64,000 bases of DNA from CADEFQ01 sp050185195 (GCA_050185195.1 JBFWZQ010000007.1:62001-126000); one strand, 5' to 3'; positions 41,894-50,779 are shown, counted from the first letter of the stretch. Program-made: numbers and translations. The notes: a model not told the origin generated them from the sequence alone.

Positions 41894-43015
41894 ATGCCGG
41901 TCACGATCGGGGTGCTGCGCGAAGGCACCCCCCAGGAAGCGCGTGTGAGCCTCGTTCCCGAGGTCGCCGCGAAGTTCGCGTCGCTCGGCGCGCGCGTGCT
42001 CATCGAGCGCGGCGCCGGTGTCGCCGCGCAGTTCCCCGACTCGCTCTACAAGCAGGTGGAATGGGCCGACAGCCCGCAAGCCGTGCTGGCGGCGGCCGAC
42101 ATCCTGCTGACCGTGCAGCCGCTGTCGCTCGCGCAGATCGGCGCACTGAAGGCCGGCGCGGTCGTCGTCGGCTACGCGCAGGCGCACGCGAAGCAGGCCG
42201 AAGTGAAGGCGCTGCGCGATGCGCGCATCACGCATTTCGCGATGGAATTCGTGCCGCGCATCTCGCGCGCGCAGTCGATGGACGCCCTGTCCTCGCAGGC
42301 CGCGATCGCCGGTTACAAGGCGGTACTGATCGCCGCGGACCACCTGCAGAAATTCATGCCGATGCTCACCACGGCCGCCGGCACGATCCGGCCGTCGCAG
42401 GTGCTCGTGATCGGCGCGGGCGTCGCGGGCCTGCAGGCGATCGCCACCGCGCGCCGGCTCGGTGCGGTCGTCGAAGCCTATGACGTGCGCAGCGCGACGA
42501 AGGAGCAGGTGAAGTCCCTCGGCGCGAAGTTCGTCGATGTCGGCGTTTCCGCCGAAGGCAGTGGCGGCTACGCCCGCGAGCTCACCGCCGAGGAGAAGGC
42601 GAAGCAGCAGGAAGTGCTCGATGCGCGCATCGCCGCGGCCGACGCCGTGATCACCACGGCCTCGGTGCCGGGCCGTCCGGCGCCGAAGATCGTCGCGCGC
42701 GCCGCCGTCGAACGCATGCGCGCCGGCTCGGTCGTCGTCGACATCGCCGCCGAACAGGGCGGCAACTGCGAGTTGACGCGCGCCGGCGAGACCGTGGTGC
42801 ACCAGGGCGTGAAGGTGATCGGCCCGGTGAACCTGCCCGCGCAGCTCGCCTACAACGCGAGCGAGATGTACGCGCGCAACTTGTTCAATTTCCTCTCGCC
42901 CGCCCTCAAGGGCGGCGAGCTGAACATCGATTGGAACGACGAAGTCTTCGCGCAGTCCTGCCTGACCCATGACGGGGCGGTGAAGCATGAAGCCACCAGG
43001 AAGAACATCGCATGA
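41894..43015 (+). CDS. pntAA: NAD(P) transhydrogenase subunit alpha 1 (NAD-binding)
   Basis: A 373-residue soluble subunit (domain I) of the proton-translocating transhydrogenase, which moves hydride from NADH to NADP+ using the proton gradient. It has GVLREGTPQEARVSLVPE at the start, QAAIAGYKAVLIAADHL, the NAD fold VLVIGAGVAGLQAIATARRLGA, and PGRPAPKIVARAAVERM. I prefer ATG 41894, which begins with the family start MPVTIGVLREG and has GGAG 9 bases upstream; an in-frame GTG at 41849 would add 15 residues. The stop overlaps the next start as ATGA. The three-subunit form is like that of Rhodospirillum. Confidence 0.95.
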   Translation: MPVTIGVLREGTPQEARVSLVPEVAAKFASLGARVLIERGAGVAAQFPDSLYKQVEWADSPQAVLAAADILLTVQPLSLAQIGALKAGAVVVGYAQAHAKQAEVKALRDARITHFAMEFVPRISRAQSMDALSSQAAIAGYKAVLIAADHLQKFMPMLTTAAGTIRPSQVLVIGAGVAGLQAIATARRLGAVVEAYDVRSATKEQVKSLGAKFVDVGVSAEGSGGYARELTAEEKAKQQEVLDARIAAADAVITTASVPGRPAPKIVARAAVERMRAGSVVVDIAAEQGGNCELTRAGETVVHQGVKVIGPVNLPAQLAYNASEMYARNLFNFLSPALKGGELNIDWNDEVFAQSCLTHDGAVKHEATRKNIA

Positions 43016-43323
43016 CGGGTATCGTAGCGCTGTACATTTTCATGCTCGCGGCCTTCACGGGTTACGAGGTCATCGCCCGCGTGCCCGTCATCCTGCACAC
43101 GCCGCTGATGTCGGGCTCGAACTTCGTGCACGGCATCGTGCTGGTCGGCGCGATGGTGGCGCTCGGCAACGCGGTGACGCCGCTCGAGAAGACGATCGGC
43201 TTCATCGGCGTGCTGCTGGCCGCGGGCAATGCGGTCGGCGGTTACGTCGTGACCGAGCGCATGCTCGAGATGTTCAAGTCTAGCGGCGCGAAGCAGGCCG
43301 GCGGCTCGAAGGGAGCGCACTGA
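43012..43323 (+). CDS. pntAB: NAD(P) transhydrogenase subunit alpha 2 (membrane)
   Basis: A 103-residue small membrane subunit with three hydrophobic helices: IVALYIFMLAAFTGYEVIAR, FVHGIVLVGAMVALGNAVT and TIGFIGVLLAAGNAVGGYVV. It supplies part of the proton channel of the transhydrogenase together with PntB. The sequence VPVILHTPLMSGSNFVHGIV is the family signature. It starts in an ATGA overlap with pntAA and ends 1 base before pntB, so the three genes form a translationally coupled operon. Length and layout are normal for the family. Confidence 0.95.
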   Translation: MTGIVALYIFMLAAFTGYEVIARVPVILHTPLMSGSNFVHGIVLVGAMVALGNAVTPLEKTIGFIGVLLAAGNAVGGYVVTERMLEMFKSSGAKQAGGSKGAH

Positions 43324-43324
43324 C

Positions 43325-44713
43325 ATGCAGGGCCTCCTCTCCGCGGAAGCGCTGATCCAGGGCAGCTACCTGCTCACCGCGTTCCTGTTCATCATGGGCC
43401 TGAAGCGCATGAGCTCGCCGGTGTCCGCGCGCAGCGGCATCCTGTGGGCCGGCGCCGGCATGCTGCTCGCCGTGCTCGTCACCTTCCTGTACCCGGGGAT
43501 GACGAACTACCCGCTGATCATCGCCGCGGTCGTCGTCGGATCGTTGATCGCGTGGTGGAGCGGCAAGCGCGTCGCGATGACCGACATGCCGCAGATGATC
43601 GCGCTCTACAACGGCATGGGCGGCGGCGCGGCGGCGGCGATTGCCGCAGTCGAACTCTACAAGGGCGACGCGCACGGCCTCGTGACGATGATCCTCGCCG
43701 TGATCGGCGGCCTGATCGGCGCGGTGTCGTTCAGCGGCAGCGCGATCGCGTTCGGCAAGCTGCAGGGCCTCATCAAGCGCTCGTTCCGCTTCGGCGGCCA
43801 GCAGGTATTCAACCTCGCCCTGCTCGTCGGCGCCCTGGTGCTCGGCGGCCTGATTGCGCTGCAGCTGAACGCCTCGCCTGCGATCATCACCGCGTTCTTC
43901 GTGGTTGCGCTGGTGCTCGGCCTGACCATGACGCTGCCGATCGGCGGCGCCGACATGCCGGTCGTGATCTCGCTCTACAACGCGCTGACCGGACTCGCGG
44001 TGGCCTTCGAGGGCTTCGTGCTCGGCAACGCGGCGATGATCATCGCGGGCACGGTGGTCGGCTCGGCCGGCACCCTGCTCACGCAGCTGATGGCGCGGGC
44101 GATGAACCGCTCGCTCGGCAACGTGCTCTTCTCGGGCTTCGGCGACAGCGGCGGGGCCGCGAGCGGCGAGGTCACGGGCAGCATGAAGCCGATCGAGGCC
44201 ACGGACGTCGGCGTGATGATGGCGTTTGCGAGCAAGGTGATCGTCGTGCCGGGTTACGGCATGGCGGTCGCGCAGGCCCAGCACAAGGTCTGGGAGCTCG
44301 CGCAACTGCTGATCGACCGCGGCGTCACCGTGAAATTCGCGATCCACCCGGTCGCCGGCCGCATGCCCGGCCACATGAACGTGCTGCTCGCCGAGGCCGG
44401 CGTGCCCTACGACCTGATCGCCGACCTCGACGAAATCAACGCGGAGTTCGAGACGGCCGACGTGGCGCTGATCATCGGCGCGAACGACGTCGTCAACCCC
44501 GTCGCGCGCAACGACAAGTCGAGCCCGATCTACGGCATGCCGATCCTGAATGCCGACAAGGCGAAGAACTGCATCGTGGTGAAGCGCGGCCAGGGCGCCG
44601 GCTTCTCGGGCATCGAGAACGCGCTCTTCTACCTCGACAACACGCGCATGCTGTACGGCGACGGCCAGAAGGCGGCCGCCGAGCTGATCAGCGCGGTCAA
44701 GGCCGTCGGCTGA
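43325..44713 (+). CDS. pntB: NAD(P) transhydrogenase subunit beta
   Basis: A 462-residue subunit holding the rest of the proton channel (residues 1-280, about nine helices) and the NADP-binding domain III (290-462). Domain III shows VVPGYGMAVAQAQHKVWELA, IHPVAGRMPGHMNVLLAEA, VALIIGANDVVNPVARNDK and IYGMPILNADKAKN, which are nearly invariant in the family, and the final KRGQGAGFSGIENALFY contains the NADP phosphate site. It completes PntAA-PntAB-PntB. The stop overlaps the ATG of the following acetyltransferase by 1 base. Confidence 0.96.
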   Translation: MQGLLSAEALIQGSYLLTAFLFIMGLKRMSSPVSARSGILWAGAGMLLAVLVTFLYPGMTNYPLIIAAVVVGSLIAWWSGKRVAMTDMPQMIALYNGMGGGAAAAIAAVELYKGDAHGLVTMILAVIGGLIGAVSFSGSAIAFGKLQGLIKRSFRFGGQQVFNLALLVGALVLGGLIALQLNASPAIITAFFVVALVLGLTMTLPIGGADMPVVISLYNALTGLAVAFEGFVLGNAAMIIAGTVVGSAGTLLTQLMARAMNRSLGNVLFSGFGDSGGAASGEVTGSMKPIEATDVGVMMAFASKVIVVPGYGMAVAQAQHKVWELAQLLIDRGVTVKFAIHPVAGRMPGHMNVLLAEAGVPYDLIADLDEINAEFETADVALIIGANDVVNPVARNDKSSPIYGMPILNADKAKNCIVVKRGQGAGFSGIENALFYLDNTRMLYGDGQKAAAELISAVKAVG

Positions 44714-45231
44714 TGCAGGTGCGCGCCTGCACGCTGGCAGACTTGCCGGCCGTGCAGGCGATCTACGGCCACCATGTCCTGACCGGCACCGCGAGCTTCG
44801 AGCTCGAGGCGCCGTCGCTCGGGGAAATGACCGCGCGGTTCCGGCACGTCGCCGAAGAGGCCCGCTACCCGTTTCTCGTCGCGCTGGACGGCTCCCGCGT
44901 GCTCGGCTTTGCCTACGCGAGCGAGTTCCGGGCCCGGCCCGCCTACCGCCACACCTGCGAGAACTCGGTCTACGTCGCGCCCGACAGCCAGCGGCGGGGC
45001 GCGGGCCTCGCGCTCATGCGCGCGCTGATCCCGGCCTGCGAAGCGCGCGGCCTGCGGGAGATGCTCGCCGTGATCGGCGATGCGGAGAACGTGGGTTCGA
45101 TCGGCCTGCATCGCCAGCTCGGCTTCGTGCAGGTCGGCACATTCCGCAACGTCGGCTTCAAGTTCGGCCGCTGGCTCGACGTGGTGCTGATGCAGCTTTC
45201 AATGCAGGAACGGGGGAGTACATGCGCATGA
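44713..45231 (+). CDS. GNAT N-acetyltransferase, phosphinothricin-acetyltransferase-like
   Basis: A 172-residue GNAT enzyme of the Pat/MnaT type, which acetylates phosphinothricin, methionine sulfoximine or similar amino acids. The N-terminus VRACTLADLPAVQAIYGHHV and the block TGTASFELEAPSLGEM match that branch. The acetyl-CoA loop is DSQRRGAGLALMRALI, and the C-terminal NVGSIGLHRQLGFVQVGTFRNVGFKFGRW is typical (the LHRQLGF step in particular). It starts at ATG 44713 overlapping the pntB stop, and overlaps the next gene by 10 bases. The natural substrate is probably a free amino acid analogue. Confidence 0.92.
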   Translation: MQVRACTLADLPAVQAIYGHHVLTGTASFELEAPSLGEMTARFRHVAEEARYPFLVALDGSRVLGFAYASEFRARPAYRHTCENSVYVAPDSQRRGAGLALMRALIPACEARGLREMLAVIGDAENVGSIGLHRQLGFVQVGTFRNVGFKFGRWLDVVLMQLSMQERGSTCA

Positions 45232-46511
45232 TTTCGATCGGATGGGCGGGCTACTCACGTCGGCTCGCGCTCGGGGCCGGCACGGCGCTGATCGCGGCAC
45301 TGCTGCTGGCATCACCGCCGGCGCTCGCGCGCGGCGACGCCTTGCCGCGGGCGACCCCCGAATCCGTCGGACTCGACCCCGCGCGCCTCACGCGCATCGC
45401 CACGGCGATGCAGGGCTATGTCGAGCGGCGTGAGCTGCCGGGCGGCGTCGTGCTGGTCGCACGACACGGCAAGCTCGCGTACGAACTGGCGTTCGGCGAG
45501 TCGCACCCGGACACGATCTTCCGCATCGCCTCGCAGTCGAAGGCGCTCACGAGCACCGGCATCATGCTGCTGGTGGAGGAAGGGCGGATCGCGCTCTCCG
45601 ACCCGCTCAGCAAGTTCATCCCGCAGTTCGCGAAGCCAGTCGTCGCCGAACCCGACGGCGAGGGCTACAAGATCGTCCCGGCCAAGCGCGAAATCACGAT
45701 CCGCGACCTGCTCACGCACACCTCGGGGCTCGGCTACGGCGTCGGCATCGGCGCGGATCGCTGGAAGGCCGCCGGCATCCAGAAGTGGTACTTCGCGGAT
45801 CGTGATGAACCGATGGCCGATATCGTGGCCCGCATGGGCACGCTGCCGCTCGAGTCGCAACCCGGCGAAAAGTGGGTGTACGGCTACTCGATCGACGTGC
45901 TCGGCGTCGTGATCGAGCGCGTCACGGGCCAGTCGCTCGACCGCTTCCTGCGCGAGCGGCTGTTCGAGCCGCTCGGCATGGTCGACACCTGCTTCTACCT
46001 GCCGCCCGCGAAGCGCGCGCGCCTCGCGAAGGTGTGGTCGCCGAAGGAAGGTGGCGGACTCGAGCTCGCGCCGGATCCGGGTGTCGGCATCGGCCAGGGC
46101 CTCTACGTCGACGGGCCACGCAAGGCGTTCTCGGGCGGCGGCGGCCTGCTGTCGACCGCGGGCGACTACGCGCGCTTCCTGCAGATGATGCTGAACGGCG
46201 GCACGCTCGACGGCCAGCGCCTGCTGTCGCGCAAGACAGTCGAACTGATGACGGCCGACTTCACCGGCCCGATCCCCGATCGCCCCGGCCGCGGCTGGGG
46301 ACTCGGCTTCGAGATCGCCACCGACCTCGGCCGGCGGGGCCTGCCGGGCAGCCTGGGCGATTACGGCTGGGGCGGCGCGTACAACACGTATTATTGGGTC
46401 GACCCGAAGGAAGACCTGCTCGTCGTGTACCAGACGCAGGTGATACCGCCGAGCGGCATCAAGGATTTCGAAACGCTGCGTGGGCTCGTGTACCAGGCCA
46501 TCAGGGAGTAG
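45222..46511 (+). CDS. Exported serine hydrolase, class C beta-lactamase fold
   Basis: A 429-residue exported protein of the beta-lactamase/penicillin-binding family. A signal peptide (helix ALGAGTALIAALLLASPPALA) precedes the mature start near residue 38. The nucleophile motif SxxK is in RIASQSKALTS, and the tyrosine motif Y-x-S is WVYGYSIDVLG. The overall pattern matches esterase EstB and D-aminopeptidase-like enzymes (GGVVLVARHGKLAYE, LLTHTSGLGYG, FEPLGMVDTCFY, SGGGGLLSTAGDYARFLQMM). The third KTG-type motif appears as WGGAYNTYYW, as in esterases. Substrate unknown; a true beta-lactamase role is unlikely. It begins within the preceding gene and ends 5 bases before a LemA gene. Confidence 0.87.
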   Translation: MRMISIGWAGYSRRLALGAGTALIAALLLASPPALARGDALPRATPESVGLDPARLTRIATAMQGYVERRELPGGVVLVARHGKLAYELAFGESHPDTIFRIASQSKALTSTGIMLLVEEGRIALSDPLSKFIPQFAKPVVAEPDGEGYKIVPAKREITIRDLLTHTSGLGYGVGIGADRWKAAGIQKWYFADRDEPMADIVARMGTLPLESQPGEKWVYGYSIDVLGVVIERVTGQSLDRFLRERLFEPLGMVDTCFYLPPAKRARLAKVWSPKEGGGLELAPDPGVGIGQGLYVDGPRKAFSGGGGLLSTAGDYARFLQMMLNGGTLDGQRLLSRKTVELMTADFTGPIPDRPGRGWGLGFEIATDLGRRGLPGSLGDYGWGGAYNTYYWVDPKEDLLVVYQTQVIPPSGIKDFETLRGLVYQAIRE

Positions 46512-46516
46512 ACGAA

Positions 46517-47089
46517 ATGCTGGGAACACTCGTCTTCGTCGCCATCGTCGCGGCCGTCGCGCTCGGCGGCATCGACCTCTACAACCGGCTGGTCGCGCTG
46601 AAGCATCGCGTGGCGACCGCCTGGTCCAACATCGACGTGCTGCTGAAGCAGCGGCACGACGAACTGCCGAAGCTCGTCGACACCTGCCGCCAGTACATGC
46701 AGTACGAGCAGGAAACACTCGAGCAGGTGATGCAGGCGCGCAATGCCGTGTACGCCGCGCGCGAAGCGGGCAATGTCCCGGGCGTGAGCGCCGCCGAGGG
46801 CGGCCTGCGGGCGCAACTCGGCAAGCTCTTCGCGGTGGCCGAGGCCTACCCCGACCTCAAGGCGAACGCGTCCTTCCAGCAACTGCAATCGCGCATCAGC
46901 GCACTCGAGACCGGCATCTCCGATCGTCGCGAGCTCTACAACGAAAGCGTCAACATCAACAACGCGACCCTCGAGCAGTTTCCCGCCTCGATCGTCGCGG
47001 GCCTGTTTGCCTTCAAGCCGGCGAAACTCCTCGAATTCACCGACGCCGAGAAGGCCGACGTCAGCGTGAAGGCGCTCTTCAACGCCTGA
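46517..47089 (+). CDS. LemA family protein (first copy)
   Basis: A 190-residue LemA protein: one N-terminal helix (LVFVAIVAAVALGGIDLYN) and a cytoplasmic or periplasmic four-helix coiled domain with the family core TAWSNIDVLLKQRHDELPKLVDT (within residues 34-56), AVAEAYPDLKANASFQQLQ and RRELYNESVNINNATLEQFP. LemA proteins are membrane-anchored coiled proteins of unclear function, often next to TPM or GIDE proteins. Here it is followed by a second LemA copy and a GIDE-domain gene. A weak GAAATG context marks the start. Function cannot be stated further. Confidence 0.9.
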   Translation: MLGTLVFVAIVAAVALGGIDLYNRLVALKHRVATAWSNIDVLLKQRHDELPKLVDTCRQYMQYEQETLEQVMQARNAVYAAREAGNVPGVSAAEGGLRAQLGKLFAVAEAYPDLKANASFQQLQSRISALETGISDRRELYNESVNINNATLEQFPASIVAGLFAFKPAKLLEFTDAEKADVSVKALFNA

Positions 47090-47094
47090 TCCGC

Positions 47095-47625
47095 ATGACC
47101 GGCTACGCGCTCCTCCTGCTGCTGTTCGTGGCGGGCGTCTACGCCGCGGCGCTCTACAACCAGCTCGTGCTCGTCAGGCACAACGTGGGCAAGGCCTGGG
47201 CCAACATCGGCGTGCTGCTGAAGCAGCGCCATGACGAGATCCCGAAACTGGTCGAGGCCTGTCGCCAGTACACGCAGTTCGAGGCGGGCCTGCTCGCGCG
47301 CCTCACGAGCGCGCGGGCGGCGGCCATCGCCGCGCAGCAGCGTGCGAGCGCGAGCGCCGTCGGGCGCGCGGAAGGCGCGTTGCGCGCGGAGCTGGCGCTG
47401 ATCGCCGCGACCGCGGAGGCCTACCCGGACCTCAAGGCCAATACGCAGTTCGGCGCCTTGCAGGCACGCCTGTCGGACCTCGAGACGGCCATCGCAGACC
47501 GGCGCGAGTTCTACAACGAGAGCGTGCGCATCAACAACGTGACCGTGGAGCGCTTTCCGGCGCGCTTGCTGGCCGGCTGGTTCGGCTTCCGGCCCGCCGA
47601 ACTGCTGGCCTACGGCGATGGTTGA
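47095..47625 (+). CDS. LemA family protein (second, diverged copy)
   Basis: A 176-residue paralogue of the preceding gene. The N-terminal helix is ALLLLLFVAGVYAAALYN, then AWANIGVLLKQRHDEIPKLV and AYPDLKANTQFGALQ, RREFYNESVRINNVTVERFP, aligned throughout with the first copy. The C-terminus is shorter by about 14 residues (ending LLAYGDG). It is therefore a tandem duplication followed by divergence. It starts 5 bases after the first lemA stop and its own end overlaps the GIDE gene by 8 bases, so all are in one transcription unit. The two LemA proteins may form a hetero-oligomer, which is only inference. Confidence 0.88.
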   Translation: MTGYALLLLLFVAGVYAAALYNQLVLVRHNVGKAWANIGVLLKQRHDEIPKLVEACRQYTQFEAGLLARLTSARAAAIAAQQRASASAVGRAEGALRAELALIAATAEAYPDLKANTQFGALQARLSDLETAIADRREFYNESVRINNVTVERFPARLLAGWFGFRPAELLAYGDG

Positions 47626-48442
47626 CGACACCGAAGCGTTCGCGTTCGCCGCGATCGCGGCGGTCAGCGGCTACCTGATGTGGCGACGGAACATGCGCGC
47701 CGCAAACCTCATGGCAGGCATCGCCACCTCGCGCATCGCCTCGGCCGCGAAGGGTTACGTGGAACTGGTCGGCACGGCGCGGGGCGCCGGCGGCGCGCCC
47801 GTGAGGGACCCGATCCAGTTCGTGGAATGCCTCTGGTACAAGCTCGTGACCGAGAAGCGCAGCCTGCTGAGCCGCAACCGGCAATGGGAAGTGGAAAGCC
47901 GCGCGGCGAGCACCGAACCCCTGTCGCTCGAGGACGGCACGGGCTCGTGCCTGATCGTGCCGGGCGAAGCGAAGATCGACGAGGAGCAGGACCCCGACAT
48001 CGTGGTGAAGGCCAGCTCGACGCGGCGCCACAAGATCTGGCGCATCCACGACGGCGACCCCCTCTACGCCCTCGGCTTCCTCGTGCGCCGGCCGGCGGTG
48101 CCGGAAGGCGCGCCGGTCGAACTGCTGCGCGTCTGGAAGCGCAACCAGGCGAAGCTGCTCGAGCGCTTCGATGGCAACCGCGACGGGCGCATCGACGCCG
48201 CGGAATGGGAGCGCGCCCGCCGCGCGGCACTCGAACACGCGACGGCGGATGCGGCGGCGGCGCCGGACGCGCATATCGGTTATCGGCTTCGCAGCCCGGA
48301 TGACGACCGACCCCTGCTCGTCTCGAGCGGCAGCGAAACCGAGGTGTCGCGCCGGGTGACTTGGCGCTCGCGCCTGGGACTCGCGCTCTTCGTCGGCGGC
48401 ACCCTCTATATACTGTTCGCCCTCTCGCAGTGGCTCACATGA
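47618..48442 (+). CDS. GIDE-domain membrane protein with EF-hand
   Basis: A 274-residue protein with an N-terminal helix (FAFAAIAAVSGYLMW), a GIDE domain and a C-terminal helix (LGLALFVGGTLYILFALSQWL). The GIDE pattern is KGYVELVGTARGAGGAPVRD, ECLWYKLVTEKR and IKIWRIHDGDPLYALG-like text (here KIWRIHDGDPLYALG), known from the human MUL1 E3 ligase membrane domain and from bacterial partners of LemA. Between the two lies a canonical EF-hand loop, DGNRDGRIDAAE (185-196), with Asp/Asn at positions 1, 3, 5, 9 and Glu at 12, so calcium binding is predicted. There is no RING domain. It overlaps yceH by 4 bases (ATGA). Confidence 0.85.
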   Translation: MVDDTEAFAFAAIAAVSGYLMWRRNMRAANLMAGIATSRIASAAKGYVELVGTARGAGGAPVRDPIQFVECLWYKLVTEKRSLLSRNRQWEVESRAASTEPLSLEDGTGSCLIVPGEAKIDEEQDPDIVVKASSTRRHKIWRIHDGDPLYALGFLVRRPAVPEGAPVELLRVWKRNQAKLLERFDGNRDGRIDAAEWERARRAALEHATADAAAAPDAHIGYRLRSPDDDRPLLVSSGSETEVSRRVTWRSRLGLALFVGGTLYILFALSQWLT

Positions 48443-49095
48443 AAATCGAACTCACCCCCCACGAAGCCCGCGTCATCGGCTGCCTGATCGAAAAGCAGGT
48501 GACCACGCCCGACCAGTACCCGCTGTCGCTCAACGCGCTGGTGAACGCCTGCAACCAGAAGAGCAACCGTGATCCCGTGCTCGCCCTCGACGAAGGCGAA
48601 GTGCAGCGCACGCTCGATGCCCTGTCGCGCAAGCACTATGTGATCGAGCGCTCGGGCTTCGGCAGCCGCGTGCAGAAGTACCAGCAGAACTTCTGCAACA
48701 CCGAGTACGGCACGCTGAAGTTCACGCCGGTGGAACTCGGCATCGTGTGCGAACTGCTGCTGCGCGGACCGCAGACACCTGGCGAACTGCGGGGCCGCGT
48801 TCCGCGCATGGCCACGCTCGCGGACGTGGGGGAGATCGAGGCGGCCCTTCAGGCCCTCGCGATGCGCGAAGCGGGTGCCGTCGTCGCGCGCCTCGCGCGC
48901 GAGCCGGGTCGGCGCGACGCCTGCTGGGCACAGCTTTTCACGGGCCCTGTCGAGGCAGCGCCCCTCGATGAAATCGCGCTGGCGCCGGCGCACGCCCCCG
49001 CACCGCCACCCGTGGCGGACGATCGGCTCGATCGGCTCGAGGCGGAGGTGCGCGCCCTGCGCGCCGAAGTCGAAGCGCTGAAGCGCCGCGATTAG
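48439..49095 (+). CDS. yceH: YceH family protein (DUF480)
   Basis: A 218-residue protein of the YceH family, made of two winged-helix domains and a C-terminal coiled coil. The N-terminus KIELTPHEARVIGCLIEKQV and the following TPDQYPLSLNALVNACNQKS are nearly invariant. The second wing shows LKFTPVELGIVCELLLRGPQ, TPGELRGRVPRM and ACWAQLFTGP. The last 25 residues, DDRLDRLEAEVRALRAEVEA, form heptads. The function is unproven; structure suggests nucleic-acid binding. Start ATG 48439 overlaps the GIDE stop. It ends the pnt-to-yceH plus-strand run. Confidence 0.92.
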   Translation: MKIELTPHEARVIGCLIEKQVTTPDQYPLSLNALVNACNQKSNRDPVLALDEGEVQRTLDALSRKHYVIERSGFGSRVQKYQQNFCNTEYGTLKFTPVELGIVCELLLRGPQTPGELRGRVPRMATLADVGEIEAALQALAMREAGAVVARLAREPGRRDACWAQLFTGPVEAAPLDEIALAPAHAPAPPPVADDRLDRLEAEVRALRAEVEALKRRD

Positions 49096-49107
49096 GGCGC
49101 CTGCACC

Positions 49108-49746
49108 CTAGCCTTTCGGCGCGGACGGCGGCGCATAGGTCGCGCGAAACTCCGCCAGCGCCTCGCAGCGGGCCACGAGGGCGCCGAGCGCCGGATAGGC
49201 GGCGGCATCGAGTGCCACCGCGGGCATTTCCACGAGGAAGGTCGTGACCACCGCCGCGCTGATGTCGGCCTGCGTCAGGCGATCGCCCACGAGCCAGGCA
49301 CCCTCGCCGCGCGCGGCGCAGGCCGTGTCCAGCGCCGCCAGGGCGCCGTGCATCTGCGACCGGCAACGCTCGACCCAGGGTTCGTGGCGCTTCTCCGGCG
49401 GACGGAAGGCCGACTCGTAGATCTGCTCGCGTCCCTTGTCGGCCGCACCCACCGCCAGCGCGACGAGCTGCAGCGCCCGCCGCCGATCGGCGCCGTGCGC
49501 GGGCATCAGCGAGCGCGCCGTGCCGGCCATTTCATCGAGGCTGTCGAGGATCGCGGCCGACTCGGCCAGCACCTCGCCGTCGTCGAGCACGAGCGTGGGC
49601 ACGCGCCCGAGCGGACTGTATTGCCGGATGCGCGCGAAATCGCGCCCGACCGACCAGCCGAGGTGCTCGAACGGCATGCCGTAGTGCCGAAGCGTTATCG
49701 CCACGCGCCGTACGAACGGCGAATCGAACATGCCGATGAGTTTCAT
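49108..49746 (-). CDS. Glutathione S-transferase family protein
   Basis: A 212-residue GST with the N-terminal thioredoxin-like domain (KLIGMFDSPFVRRVAITLRH) and the all-helical C-terminal domain (from about 85). The SPF at residues 9-11 gives the Ser/Pro glutathione-activating position, and the cis-proline lies in GRVPTLVLDDGEVLAESAAI. This resembles the beta/zeta-like YfcF-type GSTs. The C-terminal motif LVGDRLTQADISAAVVTTF is the N-capping box. gshA in this window gives the substrate. It diverges from the MOSC gene with 38 bases between. The electrophilic substrate is unknown. Confidence 0.92.
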   Translation of the reverse strand: MKLIGMFDSPFVRRVAITLRHYGMPFEHLGWSVGRDFARIRQYSPLGRVPTLVLDDGEVLAESAAILDSLDEMAGTARSLMPAHGADRRRALQLVALAVGAADKGREQIYESAFRPPEKRHEPWVERCRSQMHGALAALDTACAARGEGAWLVGDRLTQADISAAVVTTFLVEMPAVALDAAAYPALGALVARCEALAEFRATYAPPSAPKG

Positions 49747-49784
49747 GGTTTGGGCTACGATGGCGGCGGGACGATACGGGGAGT

Positions 49785-50633
49785 GTGGCAGCTTTGGCAG
49801 TTCGCATCGAGTCGCTCGCCTGCTATCCGATCAAGGGCTGCCACCGGGTCGAGTGCGAAAGCACCGAGCTCCTGCACTCGGGCCTGCGGCACGATCGCGA
49901 ATGGATGCTCGTCGACCCGAACGGCCAGTTCGTCACGCAACGCACCGATGCGGTGCTCGCGACCCTCGCCCCGTCCATCGATGCCGGCGCGCAGACACTC
50001 ACGGTCAACGCCCCGGGTCGCAGCGCCCTGCGCCTGCCGCTGGCCGCCCGCGGCGAGCGGTGCACGGTGCGCATCTGGAAGGACACGTGCGCCGCGGACG
50101 ACCAGGGCGACGAGGCCGCCGCGTGGTTCTCGTCGGCGGTCGGCCGGCCCTTGCGGCTCGTGCGCTTCCCGGACGACGGGGTGCGACATGCAAACCCGCA
50201 GTTTGCGCGCGACGACCACGCGCCGGTGCGGTTCCCCGACGCCTACCCGATACTCGTCACGCAAAGCGCCTCACTCGCGGCGATCAATGCCGCCATCGCC
50301 GCCTCGGGCGCGGCGCCCGGGGAAGCACCGCTGCCGATGACACGCTTTCGACCGAACATCGTCCTTGCGGGCCTCGCGCCGTTCGAAGAAGACCGCATCG
50401 ACCGGCTGCGCATTGGCCGCGTCGAGTTGCGCCTCGCCAAGCCGAGCACCCGCTGCATCGTGACGACCACCGACCAGGAGTCGGGCGCGCGCGGCGTCGA
50501 GCCGCTGCCCACGCTGAAGAAACTGCGCTGGAGCCGCGAGTTCAAGGGCGTCACGTTCGGCGAGAACGCCACCGTGCTGCAGCCCGGAACGCTGCGCGTG
50601 GGCGATGTCGTCGAGGTCATTCACCGGCGCTGA
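49785..50633 (+). CDS. MOSC domain protein (YcbX-like, molybdenum cofactor sulfurase family)
   Basis: A protein of up to 282 residues with an N-terminal MOSC_N beta-barrel (VRIESLACYPIKGCHRVEC) and a C-terminal MOSC domain. The conserved Cys is in KPSTRCIVTTTDQESG, and TRFRPNIVLAG precedes it. YcbX-type proteins are molybdenum-cofactor enzymes that reduce N-hydroxylated compounds. YcbX also has a ferredoxin domain, which is absent here, so another electron donor would be needed. The start is uncertain: GTG 49785 is close to its GGGGAG box, while TTG 49794 has better spacing. The promoter lies within the 38-base gap with the GST gene. Confidence 0.88.
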   Translation: MAALAVRIESLACYPIKGCHRVECESTELLHSGLRHDREWMLVDPNGQFVTQRTDAVLATLAPSIDAGAQTLTVNAPGRSALRLPLAARGERCTVRIWKDTCAADDQGDEAAAWFSSAVGRPLRLVRFPDDGVRHANPQFARDDHAPVRFPDAYPILVTQSASLAAINAAIAASGAAPGEAPLPMTRFRPNIVLAGLAPFEEDRIDRLRIGRVELRLAKPSTRCIVTTTDQESGARGVEPLPTLKKLRWSREFKGVTFGENATVLQPGTLRVGDVVEVIHRR

Positions 50634-50779
50634 CCGCGCGGCCCGGCTGAAAGCCAAGCAGCCCGCGCCCCAGTGCGGTAGGCTGGGGAGCGGATCCACT
50701 GCATCCGCGCGCCTCCCACGAACCGGGGACGGCCCATTCCCATCGCTCTGGCGCAGCCCCAGATCATCCGGAGACTTGC

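Noticed and set aside
49785..50633. MOSC protein as a complete YcbX
   Set aside because: The C-terminal [2Fe-2S] ferredoxin domain of E. coli YcbX is absent and the protein stops after the MOSC domain.
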